Shown here in pieces: positions 9,722-18,472 of a stretch of DNA of 56,594 nucleotides. Numbering within the stretch: the first letter of the stretch is position 1; each line of letters begins with the position of its first letter. Where the stretch lies: assembly GCA_903863905.1 (NCBI GenBank), contig CAIPDT010000020.1:1-56594 (forward strand). Reading direction: 5' to 3'. The stretch is from an uncultured Methylococcaceae bacterium (GTDB lineage Bacteria; Pseudomonadota; Gammaproteobacteria; Methylococcales; Methylomonadaceae). A model generated the notes under the pieces. The model was not told the DNA's origin. It searched no databases and worked only from the letters and a program-made list of their open reading frames with translations. Both the position numbers and the translations under genes were made by a program.

Positions 9722-10645
9722 ATGACAATGGACGATAGAGATGGCTTAATTTGGCTAGATGGCGCTTGGGTTGAATGGCGCGAAGCAAAAGTCCATGTAT
9801 TAACGCATACCTTACATTACGGTTTAGGTGTGTTTGAAGGAATTAGAGCGTACCACGCTGAAAAAGGCACCGCCATTTTTAGAATGCAAGAACATACCGA
9901 TCGTTTGTTTAGATCCGCGCATATCATGAATATGTCGATGCCGTTTAGCAAAGACGAAATTAATGTAGCGCATCGCGATGCCGTAGCAAAAAATAATTTA
10001 GATAGCGCTTATATTCGTAGCATGTGCTTTTATGGTTCAGAAGGCATGGGTCTACGCGCAGATAACTTAAAAGTGCATGTTATGGTCGCGGCTTGGCCTT
10101 GGGGCGCTTATTTAGGTGCAGAAAGTATCGAACACGGTATTCGTATTCGTACCTCGTCTTACACGCGTAATCACCATAACAGCACCATGGTAAAAGCCAA
10201 AGCCAATGGCAATTACATCAACTCTATTTTGGCCCTTCAAGAAGCCTTATCCAATGGCTATGACGAAGCACTGATGTTGGATCATGAAGGCTTTGCCGCA
10301 GAAGGCAGTGCAGAAAACTTATTTGTAGTCCGTAACGGTAAAATTTATACCCCAGAAACGACTTCCGCTTTAGAAGGGATTACCCGTGATACCGTGATGA
10401 CCATTGCCAGAGAGCAAGGTTATGAAGTGATTGAAAAGCGTATTACTCGTGATGAAATATACGTGGCTGATGAAGCGTTCTTTACCGGTTCTGCGGCCGA
10501 AGTAACCCCGATTAGAGAATTAGATAATCGTAAGATTGGTACCGGCAGTCGCGGTGTGATTACTGAGCAATTACAATCTTTATATTTTGATTACGTTCAT
10601 GGTCGTCGTGATGATCATGCCGAATGGTTAACGTATCTTAAATAA
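9722..10645 (+). CDS. ilvE: Branched-chain amino acid aminotransferase
   Basis: PLP class IV aminotransferase making Leu, Ile and Val from their 2-oxo acids with glutamate. The N-terminus MTMDDRDGLIWLDG and the block VHVLTHTLHYGLGVFEGIRAY are diagnostic. The PLP lysine is in the segment TMVKAKANGNYINS, and the phosphate-binding part is GFAAEGSAENLFVVR followed by TPETTSALEGITRDTV. The start is placed at ATG 9722, preceded by TTGGGGAA; an in-frame TTG at 9707 is less likely. waaF starts on the base after the stop, so the two are probably co-transcribed. Confidence 0.96.
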   Translation: MTMDDRDGLIWLDGAWVEWREAKVHVLTHTLHYGLGVFEGIRAYHAEKGTAIFRMQEHTDRLFRSAHIMNMSMPFSKDEINVAHRDAVAKNNLDSAYIRSMCFYGSEGMGLRADNLKVHVMVAAWPWGAYLGAESIEHGIRIRTSSYTRNHHNSTMVKAKANGNYINSILALQEALSNGYDEALMLDHEGFAAEGSAENLFVVRNGKIYTPETTSALEGITRDTVMTIAREQGYEVIEKRITRDEIYVADEAFFTGSAAEVTPIRELDNRKIGTGSRGVITEQLQSLYFDYVHGRRDDHAEWLTYLK

Positions 10646-11704
10646 GTGCAGCCTAAATCAGTTAAGATCTTAGTCGTCGGCCCAGCCTGGGTTGGCGACA
10701 TGGTGATGGCACAAAGCCTGTTTATCACCTTAAAAAATACTCACCCCGCTTGTCAAATCGATGTCTTAGCCCCCGCGTGGTCTTTGGCCTTAATGGCTCG
10801 GATGCCTGAAGTTAACGAAGCCATTGCGATGCCGTTTGGGCATGGTCAGTTTAATTTCTTTGAACGAGTCAAATTGGGTCAGACTTTACAAGCTAAAGCC
10901 TATGACCAAACGATTTTGTTACCCAACTCTTGGAAGTCAGCGCTTATCCCTTTCTTTGCTAAGATTCCAGTGCGGACGGGCTATGTGGGTGAGTGTCGCT
11001 GGGGTTTGTTAAATGACGCTAGACGGTTAGATAAAACGCTGTTAACGATGACTGTGCAACGGTTTGTTGCCTTAGGCTTATCCGCTACTGCCAGCTTACC
11101 CCCTGCTTATCCGCCCCCAAAATTAAGCATTCAGCCTGAACAACAACACGCTGTTATTGAAAAGTTTCAGTTAAGTGCTTTCTTTACGCAAGACACCGAT
11201 GTCGATGCCGATGCTATGACTCCAAAAGCTAATCAACCCATTTTGGCCTTATGTCCCGGTGCAGAATATGGCGAAGCCAAACGCTGGCCGGTGGCTTATT
11301 ATGCAGACGTGGCTAAGCAAAAGCGGGCCGAAGGGTGGCAAGTTTGGTTATTTGGTTCAGAGAAAGATAAAGCCACCTCTGCCGAAATTAATCAGCAAGC
11401 CGGTGACGTGTGTGTAGATTTTACCAGTCGAACTTCTTTAGCAGAAGCGGTTGATTTAATGTCTTTAGTCACGGCGGTGGTCAGTAATGATTCTGGCTTA
11501 ATGCATGTGGCGGCGGCTTTGGATAAAAAGTTGGTCGCGTTATACGGTTCCTCTGATCCTCGCTTTACGCCCCCTCTGAATGACAAAGCCGATATCCTGT
11601 CGTTAAATTTAGCCTGTTCACCGTGTTTTAAGCGGGTGTGTCCGTTGGGGCATACGGCGTGTTTAACCGGACTCAAGCCGGATGCCGTGTTAACAGTTCT
11701 TTAG
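10646..11704 (+). CDS. waaF: ADP-heptose:LPS heptosyltransferase II
   Basis: GT9 glycosyltransferase adding the second heptose to the LPS inner core, on the cytoplasmic face of the inner membrane. 352 aa. It begins with GTG immediately after the ilvE stop: KILVVGPAWVGDMVMAQSLF. The family motifs are LPNSWKSALIPFFA, then CPGAEYGEAKRWP and the ADP-heptose site SNDSGLMHVAAAL, with LYGSSDPRFTPP and a Cys-rich end (CSPCFKRVCPLGHTAC). waaC follows after 9 bases, giving an inner-core operon. It confirms an LPS-bearing Gram-negative. Confidence 0.95.
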   Translation: MQPKSVKILVVGPAWVGDMVMAQSLFITLKNTHPACQIDVLAPAWSLALMARMPEVNEAIAMPFGHGQFNFFERVKLGQTLQAKAYDQTILLPNSWKSALIPFFAKIPVRTGYVGECRWGLLNDARRLDKTLLTMTVQRFVALGLSATASLPPAYPPPKLSIQPEQQHAVIEKFQLSAFFTQDTDVDADAMTPKANQPILALCPGAEYGEAKRWPVAYYADVAKQKRAEGWQVWLFGSEKDKATSAEINQQAGDVCVDFTSRTSLAEAVDLMSLVTAVVSNDSGLMHVAAALDKKLVALYGSSDPRFTPPLNDKADILSLNLACSPCFKRVCPLGHTACLTGLKPDAVLTVL

Positions 11705-11713
11705 GATACTGCG

Positions 11714-12706
11714 TTGAAAATAGCCATTGTTAAATTGTCTGCTTTGGGTGATCTTGTTCATGCCATGGTGGCCTTGCAGTTTATTAAAGCGGCCCGGCCT
11801 GATGTGCAAATAGACTGGATTGTTGAAGAACGTTTTGCCGGGCTATTAACCGATCATCCTGATATTAATCAACTGATAACGGTTAACTTAAAAGCGTTAA
11901 AAACTAATAAGACCGGTGTCTTTGCGCAAATTAAACAGTTACGGCAACAGGCACGTCAGCACTATGATTTAGTGATTGATGCACAGGGCCTAATTAAATC
12001 GGCTGTAGTGGCTACTTTGCTAGGTAAAACCAGAGCCGGATTTGATGCAGACTCCATCCGAGAAAAAGCCGCCGCGTGGTTTTATAGTGTAAAGGTCGCC
12101 TGTCCTTATGACAGTAATGCCATCGTGAGAAATGCGGTGGTATTATCAAACCCGTTAGGCTTCACCATCACTGAAGCACAGTTGGATAATAAGCAACCGT
12201 TCTTGTTTTTTAAAGATGAAGATCCTCAGATATACGATTATTTAGACCCTGCTCAAAAGACGATTGTGCTGGTGATTGGGTCGAGTTGGGAGACTAAAAA
12301 CTATCCCGCTGAAAAATTTGTAGCGATTGCTAAAGCGTTACCGCATCGGTTTTTGGTGGTGTGGGGCAGTGAGCAAGAGCGCCAAAAAGCCGAATGGATG
12401 GCCACGCAAGCCGATAATATTTGGGTGATGCCACGTTTAGATTTAAACAGTCTAAAGGCGTTAATTTCAAAAGCCGACTTGTTAATAGGCAATGACACCG
12501 GCCCTACGCACATGGCTTGGGCTTTAAACAGGCCGTCGATTACTCTCTTTGGCCCAACCCCCGTTAGAATGGCTTATCAGACCCCGATTAATAAAGTCGT
12601 TAAATCGGCTTCTATTGTTAATCCGTTTAAGTTAAATAGACAAGATGATTCCATCAACACCATTGATGAGCGGGAGATCATTCAGTTCGCCAAGGGGTTA
12701 GTTTAA
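11714..12706 (+). CDS. waaC: ADP-heptose:LPS heptosyltransferase I
   Basis: GT9 enzyme adding the first heptose to Kdo2-lipid A. 330 aa. Motifs are the N-terminal KIAIVKLSALGDLVHAMVALQF, WIVEERFAGLL, YDLVIDAQGLIKSA (catalytic Asp region), GSSWETKNYPAEKF and the sugar-nucleotide site IGNDTGPTHMAWAL followed by LFGPTPVRMAYQTP. The start codon is TTG at 11714, with AGGA ten bases upstream and homology beginning at once. It is the last gene of the ilvE-waaF-waaC run. Confidence 0.95.
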   Translation: MKIAIVKLSALGDLVHAMVALQFIKAARPDVQIDWIVEERFAGLLTDHPDINQLITVNLKALKTNKTGVFAQIKQLRQQARQHYDLVIDAQGLIKSAVVATLLGKTRAGFDADSIREKAAAWFYSVKVACPYDSNAIVRNAVVLSNPLGFTITEAQLDNKQPFLFFKDEDPQIYDYLDPAQKTIVLVIGSSWETKNYPAEKFVAIAKALPHRFLVVWGSEQERQKAEWMATQADNIWVMPRLDLNSLKALISKADLLIGNDTGPTHMAWALNRPSITLFGPTPVRMAYQTPINKVVKSASIVNPFKLNRQDDSINTIDEREIIQFAKGLV

Positions 12707-12793
12707 ACGTTTCGACCTCTTGTAATAGGGTTGTTCCAAAGATTTTTATGGACGGATAGAGTTTATGCAATTTACTTTAGACAGGCGTAATAA

Positions 12794-12847
12794 TTGCAGC
12801 AAGTAGTATGCAGCATCGATGAAACATTTAAAATTGATCCGCTATGA
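12794..12847 (+). pseudogene. C-terminal remnant of a DUF4160-type gene
   Basis: The short open stretch ends ETFKIDPL-stop, the usual C-terminus of DUF4160 proteins (…FKIDPLR). Upstream the frame is closed by TAA at 12791 and no recognisable N-terminal part remains. It stands directly before a DUF2442 start, the usual partner order. From sequence alone this is a decayed fragment; the assignment rests on a short motif plus gene order. Confidence 0.5.
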
Positions 12848-12854
12848 GGTCTTT

Positions 12855-12950
12855 ATGTATTGGGATGTAAAGTTAGTCAAACCATTGCCTGATCATCGTA
12901 TTTATGTGGAGATCGAAAATAAACAAAAGGCCCTGTTCTGTCGGGAGTAG
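12855..12950 (+). pseudogene. N-terminal remnant of a DUF2442-type gene
   Basis: 31 codons starting MYWDVKLVKPLPDHRIYVEI, which matches the start of DUF2442 proteins (W-D-V-x-x-V-x-P-x-x-D-x-x-L/I-x-V). The frame then runs into a three-copy 21-bp repeat and stops at TAG 12948. Complete family members are around 75-100 aa, so most of the domain is gone. Together with the preceding DUF4160 tail it marks a lost toxin-antitoxin-like pair. Confidence 0.6.
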
Positions 12951-12991
12951 GCCTTGTTCTGTGTAGAGTAGGGCGTGTTTTGCTTTGAGTG
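12929..12991 (+). repeat. Three imperfect 21-bp tandem repeats
   Basis: Units at 12929-12949, 12950-12970 and 12971-12991, consensus close to GGCCTTGTTCTG-x4-GAGTA. The first two share about 17 of 21 bases; the third is more diverged. The array starts inside the DUF2442 remnant and may have arisen by slippage after the gene died. The rest of 12992-13233 holds no gene I can support. Confidence 0.6.
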
Positions 12992-13233
12992 GATTAAATT
13001 CCTTTTTAATCATGATGTTACATAAGAACCTGTGATCCTGTGACCAAACTGATTGAGTCGTTGTCGCGATTTAACCCGTTAAGTTTAATTAAGTCGGTGA
13101 ATTTATCCAACGGCTTAACTTCTTTAAATCGCCCTCTGCAAAACCTCTATCAAGCCAATTCAATTCGCCTTAACCGCTTAAATCTATTAATATTTGGCGT
13201 TTATCTTGCTTCTTTGATCTAAAACAACTTTCT

Positions 13234-14121
13234 ATGATGGATACTCGCCCGACTCTTGGCTTTATTGGCATTGGCTTAATGGGCCAGCCGATGACTTTAC
13301 GTTTATTAACCGCAGGCTTTACGGTGAATGTGTGGAACCGAAGTTCCGATAAGTTAGCACCGGTGTGTGCGGCTGGAGCCACCGCTTGTGCGTCGCTGGC
13401 TCAATTAGTTAAAGCCTCTAGCGTTATTTTATTGTGTCTATCGGATACGCCTGCGGTTGAAACGGTGGTTGAGCAATTGCTCTTAGAGCCGTCTTTAGCC
13501 GGTAAATTAATCATTGATTTATCCAGTATTCATCCGGATAACACCCGGCACTTAGCGGCACGTTTGCAAACGGTTTGTGGGGCGACTTGGGTCGATGCAC
13601 CGGTGTCGGGTGGCGTGTCTGGGGCACAAAATGGTCATTTAGCTATTATGGCAGGTGGCGGTGCCGAGGATATCGAAATCGCGCGTCAGGTCTTAGCACC
13701 TTTATATAAACAGTTGACGCACATGGGCGCGGTGGGCAGTGGGCAGGTGACTAAGATTTGTAATCAGATGATCGTCAGTTGTAATGTGTTAGTGATTGCC
13801 GAAATGATGGCCTTAGCGCAACAGGCCGGTGTGGATGCGCAAAAGATTCCCGAAGCTTTAGCGGGTGGGTTTGCAGATTCACGTCCGTTACAAATCGTGG
13901 GGCCAGAAATGGCGACGCAAACGTTTGAGCCGATTAAGTGGCGAGTTAAAACCTTATTAAAAGATTTGACGATGGCGGTTGATGTGGCCACGCAGCAAGG
14001 CAACGCGATTCCCATGTCCGGTTTGGCGGCGCAATTAATGCAGTTACATGGGTTGCAAGGCTATTTAGATCAAGATCCGTCTACGTTAATTAAATTATAT
14101 ACGGCGGTTAAAGATGCTTAA
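13234..14121 (+). CDS. glxR: 2-hydroxy-3-oxopropionate (tartronate semialdehyde) reductase-like beta-hydroxyacid dehydrogenase
   Basis: NAD(P)-dependent reductase, 295 aa. Rossmann motif GFIGIGLMGQPM is at the N-terminus, then WNRSSDK, the substrate signature DAPVSGGVSGAQNG and catalytic-Lys segment GQVTKICNQMIV. The stop overlaps the next gene, hydroxypyruvate isomerase, by 8 bases. That coupling argues for tartronate semialdehyde/glycerate metabolism rather than valine (3-hydroxyisobutyrate) breakdown. Two ATG codons start the frame (13234, 13237). A second family member sits at 41368. Confidence 0.85.
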   Translation: MMDTRPTLGFIGIGLMGQPMTLRLLTAGFTVNVWNRSSDKLAPVCAAGATACASLAQLVKASSVILLCLSDTPAVETVVEQLLLEPSLAGKLIIDLSSIHPDNTRHLAARLQTVCGATWVDAPVSGGVSGAQNGHLAIMAGGGAEDIEIARQVLAPLYKQLTHMGAVGSGQVTKICNQMIVSCNVLVIAEMMALAQQAGVDAQKIPEALAGGFADSRPLQIVGPEMATQTFEPIKWRVKTLLKDLTMAVDVATQQGNAIPMSGLAAQLMQLHGLQGYLDQDPSTLIKLYTAVKDA

Positions 14122-14890
14122 ATTTAGCGCGAATCTGAGTTTATTATTTACCGAAGTAGACGTGCTAGAGCGCTTTAAACTCGCTAAACAACACGGCTTT
14201 GACGGTATCGAAATTCAATTTCCTTATGAGATCGCGCCAGAGGTTTTTAAAAGCCATCTCGATGAGCAGGGTTTAAGGTGTGTGCTATTTAATGTAGCGG
14301 CCGATGATTTATTAGCCGGTGGCGAAGGGTTGGCCAGTGTTCCAGAAAAGCAGGCTCAATTTAAAGAGGCAGTGGCGCAAACGCTGGAGTATGCCACGTT
14401 GTTAAAACCGGAGGCGATTAATGTCTTGCCGGGTCGATGTTTAACACCCGCTAGACTGTCCGAATATCAAGCGACCTTTACCGAAAACCTCGCCTATGCG
14501 GTGGCGGCCTTTGCGCCCTTGGGGATTAAAACCGTGTTTGAAGCGATTAATACCTATGATATGCCTGGCTTTATCATCCACAGTACGCAACAACAATTGG
14601 CTATATTAGAGGCGCTAAACTTGCCTGATTTATATTTGCAATATGATATTTATCACATGCAAAGGATGGGTGAAGCGGTGGCAGACTTTATTAAACAACA
14701 CGCGGCACAGATCGGTCATATTCAGTTTGCAGATTGTCCTGGACGAGCACAGCCTGGAACGGGGCAACTTGATTTTGTCACGGTGTTTTCGGCAATTATT
14801 GAATCAGGGTATCAAGGTTGGGTGGGTGCTGAATATAAGCCGATGGGTGAAACAAAAAGTAGTTTGGCGTGGTTAAAAAGTGTCTCTTAA
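14114..14890 (+). CDS. hyi: Hydroxypyruvate isomerase
   Basis: TIM-barrel isomerase of the xylose-isomerase-like AP2 superfamily, interconverting hydroxypyruvate and tartronate semialdehyde. 258 aa. The N-terminus MLKFSANLSLLFTEVDVLERF and GFDGIEIQFPYE match Hyi. Metal-binding residues are expected in the FEAINTYDMPGF, LQYDIYHMQRMG, HIQFADCPGRAQPGTG and VGAEYKP blocks, all present. It is translationally coupled to the upstream reductase (8-base overlap), so the pair would carry hydroxypyruvate to glycerate. Confidence 0.93.
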   Translation: MLKFSANLSLLFTEVDVLERFKLAKQHGFDGIEIQFPYEIAPEVFKSHLDEQGLRCVLFNVAADDLLAGGEGLASVPEKQAQFKEAVAQTLEYATLLKPEAINVLPGRCLTPARLSEYQATFTENLAYAVAAFAPLGIKTVFEAINTYDMPGFIIHSTQQQLAILEALNLPDLYLQYDIYHMQRMGEAVADFIKQHAAQIGHIQFADCPGRAQPGTGQLDFVTVFSAIIESGYQGWVGAEYKPMGETKSSLAWLKSVS

Positions 14891-14921
14891 GGTACTCTTA
14901 AGACTTGCCAAGTTAAAATCA

Positions 14922-15059
14922 CCTCGCACTAAACAAATGCAGTGTGCCCATTCAAGTCAAACAAGGGCTTTAATGGTGCGAGGTAAAGAGTCGTTAAACG
15001 TAGACAAAATCTACGCTACGGCTCTTTAGAATAGGGTCTCTTAATAGAGTCAGACCCTA
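14922..15059. repeat. Spacer with three inverted repeats in series
   Basis: Three separate hairpins follow hyi. The first has arms CCTCGCAC (14922-14929) and GTGCGAGG (14976-14983). The second, 14985-15027, has outer arms AAAGAGTCGT / ACGGCTCTTT and inner CGTAGA / TCTACG. The third has arms TAGGGTCT (15032-15039) and AGACCCTA (15052-15059). None has a clean T tract. It may be a small non-autonomous element or a structured RNA; function unknown. Confidence 0.5.
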
Positions 15060-15087
15060 GATTTTAATTAGAAAAGGCTTTTTATTT

Positions 15088-15558
15088 ATGAACAAACTGA
15101 TCGCTACAATTATTTTTATTGTCACCAGCAGTTATTTTGCAAACCCTATTGAATCGGCTGAAGCTTCGACTCGTCATTCAAAACATGTCTCCAAATCAGA
15201 TCATAGTAAATCCTCTTCAACAGATCAACCTCGTACCGTAGCTTCTTGGTATGGCGCTCAATTTCACGGTAAAAGAACCGCTAGCGGTGAAAAGTTTGAT
15301 ATGTACGCAATGACAGCGGCACATAAATCATTACCGTTATCCTCTTATGTAGAAGTCACCAATCTTAAAAACCACCGTTCTGTGATTGTTAAAATCAATG
15401 ACCGTGGCCCATTCCGTTCTAAAAGATCAATGGATTTATCGTATGCCGCCGCTAAAGAAATCGGCATGAATGGCCCTACAGAAATCCAAATTACCCCAAT
15501 TGCTAATGATTCAAGCCTAGAATTATTGACCCGTATCAAAGACGACAAACGCGGTTAG
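15088..15558 (+). CDS. rlpA: RlpA-like septal ring/double-psi beta-barrel protein
   Basis: 156 aa with a signal peptide (MNKLIATIIFIVTSSYFA…). The double-psi beta-barrel follows: ASWYGAQFHGKRTASGEKFD, AAHKSLPLSSYVEVTNL, and VKINDRGPFRSKRSMDLSYAAAKEIG, which carries the conserved NDRGPF and D of lytic-transglycosylase RlpA. There is no lipobox and no C-terminal SPOR domain, so it is a short periplasmic form. The 269 bases downstream (15559-15827) contain no gene that I can support. Confidence 0.9.
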   Translation: MNKLIATIIFIVTSSYFANPIESAEASTRHSKHVSKSDHSKSSSTDQPRTVASWYGAQFHGKRTASGEKFDMYAMTAAHKSLPLSSYVEVTNLKNHRSVIVKINDRGPFRSKRSMDLSYAAAKEIGMNGPTEIQITPIANDSSLELLTRIKDDKRG

Positions 15559-15827
15559 TTTTAACACTGTTGTAAAGTCCGAAAAAATTCAAATAACGCC
15601 TTCTAAAGAAAGGTTATACCTTTCGTGTTTCGTCTTTCGTTTTTGATTATTAGATATTTCCTCGTGTATTAATCGGTAAAACTCTTATCCGTGAATATTA
15701 AATATTCATTTCATGGCGGGTTAATTTCCGAAAGACTACGGCTTCAATCTTTGTTAGGATGGGCTTACGATTTAAATTAATGTGCTATCCTTATTCTTAA
15801 GCCTGTTATTTATCAAAACTCCCCTAC

Positions 15828-16757
15828 ATGTTCCTATCTAAAGATTTTATTGAAACCGCTGAAGGGCTTCGGTTTGCGGTGGTGGTTAATGGTATTGAGC
15901 AAGATAAAGTCTTGTGCTTTTTACGTTATATGCACACCTCCGAGGGTTGGCTTAAGGTCGATACTGAGCAAGCGAATGAATTATTAACTCAGCAACATTC
16001 GCATTATTTACATTATTCCAGCGTGTTAGATACGTATCTACATGCCGTTGAAATTCCGCAGATTCTTAAGCATCATCAACCGCGTCAGCGCTTACAACAA
16101 CTCTTAAATCAAGCCAACTTAGACGCCATCGAAACGGACTTATTGCACCTGTGCCAGTTATTGCAACAAGGCGGCGTTGATTTAACTCAGTTAGGCGTGA
16201 CGGGGTCGTTATTATTAGGTGTGCAAAAGTCCGGTTCAGATATTGATATTGTGTGTTATAACCGCGCTGTTTTTCATCAATGCCGAGAACTGATGTCGCA
16301 ATTGCTTGAGCAGGGCGCGTTACAAGATTTATATGAAGCCGATTGGCAGGATTCGTATCAGCGTCGTGCCTGCGAGTTAAGTTATGCCGATTATGTTTGG
16401 CATGAGCGGCGAAAGTTAAATAAAGCTTTAGTTAATTATCGAAAATTTGATTTAAGTTTGTTAGAGCCAACCTTAGATACTGAATCGATCAGGTATCAAA
16501 AACGGGGTAGTGTAATCGTGCAAACTAAAGTCGCGGATGATTATTATGCCTTTGATTATCCGGCGGTGTTTAAGCTTGATCATGATGAGTTTACCGAAGT
16601 GGTGAGTTTTACCGCGACCTATACTGGACAAGCACAGGCGGGTGAATGGATAGAAGTGTCTGGGCAAGTAGAACAAACACCGGAGGGGCTTAAACGCTTG
16701 GTCGTGGGTTCAACCCGAGAAGCGCAGGGTGAATATATTAAGGTGATTAATGGATAG
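15828..16757 (+). CDS. Nucleotidyltransferase-fold protein at the head of the H4MPT island
   Basis: 309 aa, cytosolic. Residues about 122-145 carry a polymerase-beta-type nucleotidyltransferase motif, GVTGSLLLGVQKSGSDIDIVCY (Gly-Ser, then Asp-x-Asp), the metal-binding signature of this fold. The C-terminal 70 residues look like a small beta-rich domain (VSFTATYTGQAQAGEWIEVSG). Similar proteins are known to me mainly from archaea and methylotrophs. It overlaps the HAD gene by 8 bases and precedes beta-RFAP synthase, so a role in pterin or methylofuran assembly is inferred; substrate unknown. Confidence 0.6.
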   Translation: MFLSKDFIETAEGLRFAVVVNGIEQDKVLCFLRYMHTSEGWLKVDTEQANELLTQQHSHYLHYSSVLDTYLHAVEIPQILKHHQPRQRLQQLLNQANLDAIETDLLHLCQLLQQGGVDLTQLGVTGSLLLGVQKSGSDIDIVCYNRAVFHQCRELMSQLLEQGALQDLYEADWQDSYQRRACELSYADYVWHERRKLNKALVNYRKFDLSLLEPTLDTESIRYQKRGSVIVQTKVADDYYAFDYPAVFKLDHDEFTEVVSFTATYTGQAQAGEWIEVSGQVEQTPEGLKRLVVGSTREAQGEYIKVING

Positions 16758-17418
16758 TTTTGGGCCGATTGCTGCGTTGATCTTTGATATGGATGGGCTG
16801 GTCTTAGATACAGAACGCACTTATTTTTATGCGTGGCAACAAACGGCACAGGCGATGGGTGCTGATTTGCCGGATGCCTGCTTACCGCTGTTATCCGGGC
16901 GACATTATCAAGAGATTGAGCAGTTTCTACGTGCTCATTTTGGTGAGTCCTTTGATTTAGCGTACTTTAGAGCTCAAAGCGGGGTTTATTGGCGAGCGCA
17001 TGTGGCGACGGAGGGTATTGCGATTAAAACCGGCTTTGAGGATTTGTTGGCTTTTGTGCGGCAGCAACAGATCCCTTATTGCTTAGCGACTAATAGTCGA
17101 GCGATTAATGTGCGTGAGTGTTTGGCTTTGGCGGGCATTCCTGAAGTGTTTTCAATCATTATTACCCGTGATGATGTCGTGCAAGGTAAGCCGGCACCGG
17201 ATATTTTCTTAACGGCGGCTAAACGACTGCAAGTACCCATTCATGAATGTTTAATCTTAGAAGATTCTGCGACGGGGATTGCCGCAGCAAAAGCAGCGGG
17301 GGGGCGGGCGGTGTTTATTCCTTCGTCTGAGTCCCTTGATTTAAGGGCTGAGGGGTGTGGTGATTATCGAATGAAAGACTTAACGGAGGTATTGCAGTAT
17401 CTAAAATTGTCATTTTAA
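16750..17418 (+). CDS. HAD-superfamily hydrolase (beta-phosphoglucomutase-like subfamily)
   Basis: 222 aa. HAD motif I is IFDMDGLVLDTE near residue 12, with nucleophile Asp and acid/base Asp. Motif II lies in CLATNSR, motif III Lys is in VVQGKPAPDIF, and motif IV is LILEDSATGIAAAKAAG. The alpha-helical cap between motifs I and II (around 20-85) fits the phosphatase/phosphomutase subfamily I. It is coupled to the upstream nucleotidyltransferase by an 8-base overlap, and mptG follows 80 bases later. A phosphatase step in C1-cofactor synthesis is possible, but general housekeeping is equally possible. Confidence 0.85.
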   Translation: MDSFGPIAALIFDMDGLVLDTERTYFYAWQQTAQAMGADLPDACLPLLSGRHYQEIEQFLRAHFGESFDLAYFRAQSGVYWRAHVATEGIAIKTGFEDLLAFVRQQQIPYCLATNSRAINVRECLALAGIPEVFSIIITRDDVVQGKPAPDIFLTAAKRLQVPIHECLILEDSATGIAAAKAAGGRAVFIPSSESLDLRAEGCGDYRMKDLTEVLQYLKLSF

Positions 17419-17498
17419 ATTCTATGGCTTAAGTTCACGTTTTGCTATTTTTATCCTGTATAATTTGCTTATTTTTCGTTACCTAAGACACCATTCCC

Positions 17499-18461
17499 TT
17501 GATTGCTCATAATTCTATCGTTTCAGTGATTGCTCCAGCACGATTGCATATGGGGTTTATTGATTTAAGCGGCTCCTTAGATCGCCATTTTGGTAGTATT
17601 GGGGTGGCGTTAAACGAATATGTCACTCATCTATCCATAACAACGGCTGAGCAACGTCAAATTAGCGGCCCGTCTGCTAAACGGGCGGATAAATGTTTAA
17701 CCTTGATGTGTGAAGCGTTAAAGGTGTCGGATCAGTTGGCGATTACGATTCATTCCGCTATTCCAGAGCACGTGGGCTTAGGGTCGGGGACGCAAATGTC
17801 TTTGGCTATTGGGTCGGCATTGAATGCCTATTATCAATTGAATTTAACGGTGCGTGATATTGCGGCTTTGATGGATCGAGGTTTGCGATCTGGGATTGGC
17901 ATTGGTATCTTTGAGCAAGGTGGTTTGGTTGTGGATGGAGGTCGTGGGCCTAAAACCATCTCACCTCCGGTATTGGTGCATTTAGATATTCCTGTGGATT
18001 GGCGATTTATTTTGGTGTTGGATCAACGCGGTCAGGGTTTGCATGGCCAGCAAGAAATTGAAGCCTTTAAAATGTTACCGCCTTTTCCGAAGCGAGAAGC
18101 CGAACGCTTAAGTTATTTATTACTGATGCAAGGTTTACCTGCGGTGGCTGAGAATGAGTTAGCTCAGTTTGGTGAGGTCATTACTCAATTGCAACATGCG
18201 GTTGGTCAGCATTTTGCTCCGGCTCAAGGGGGCGTGTTTACCAGTCCTGAAGTCGCCATTGCTATGGCTTGGTTAGCGGATAAAGGCGCCGTAGCTGTGG
18301 GGCAAACATCTTGGGGGCCCACAGGTTTTTGTGCAGTTTCAGACGCTGCTTTAGCGAATGAATTAGTTCAACAAGCTCAACAAAAATTTGCCTCGTTCGA
18401 GCATTTAAGTTTTGTGGCGGTAAGCGCTAGAAATAGTGGTGGCTCTGTGCAGGTTAAGTAG
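17499..18461 (+). CDS. mptG: Beta-ribofuranosylaminobenzene 5'-phosphate synthase
   Basis: First committed step of methanopterin synthesis, joining p-aminobenzoate-type substrate and PRPP with loss of CO2. GHMP-kinase-fold protein of 320 aa. Visible blocks are VIAPARLHMGFIDLSGS, the glycine loop IPEHVGLGSGTQMSLAIGSA, RSGIGIGIFEQGGLVVDGG, and the C-terminal QTSWGPTGFCAVSD with RNSGGSVQVK. The start codon appears to be TTG at 17499, since no ATG or GTG lies near the homologous N-terminus. It is followed by corA after 11 bases, in one transcription unit running to the CitG-like gene. Confidence 0.93.
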   Translation: MIAHNSIVSVIAPARLHMGFIDLSGSLDRHFGSIGVALNEYVTHLSITTAEQRQISGPSAKRADKCLTLMCEALKVSDQLAITIHSAIPEHVGLGSGTQMSLAIGSALNAYYQLNLTVRDIAALMDRGLRSGIGIGIFEQGGLVVDGGRGPKTISPPVLVHLDIPVDWRFILVLDQRGQGLHGQQEIEAFKMLPPFPKREAERLSYLLLMQGLPAVAENELAQFGEVITQLQHAVGQHFAPAQGGVFTSPEVAIAMAWLADKGAVAVGQTSWGPTGFCAVSDAALANELVQQAQQKFASFEHLSFVAVSARNSGGSVQVK

Positions 18462-18472
18462 GTGTTGCATCG

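Noticed and set aside
12929-12991. Possible CRISPR-like array
   Set aside because: The 21-bp units are directly tandem with no spacers and are imperfect; no cas genes in the window.
13040-13222. 60-codon ORF with GTG start (MTKLIESLSRFNPLSLIKSV…)
   Set aside because: No clear ribosome site, no recognised motif and composition like the surrounding spacer.
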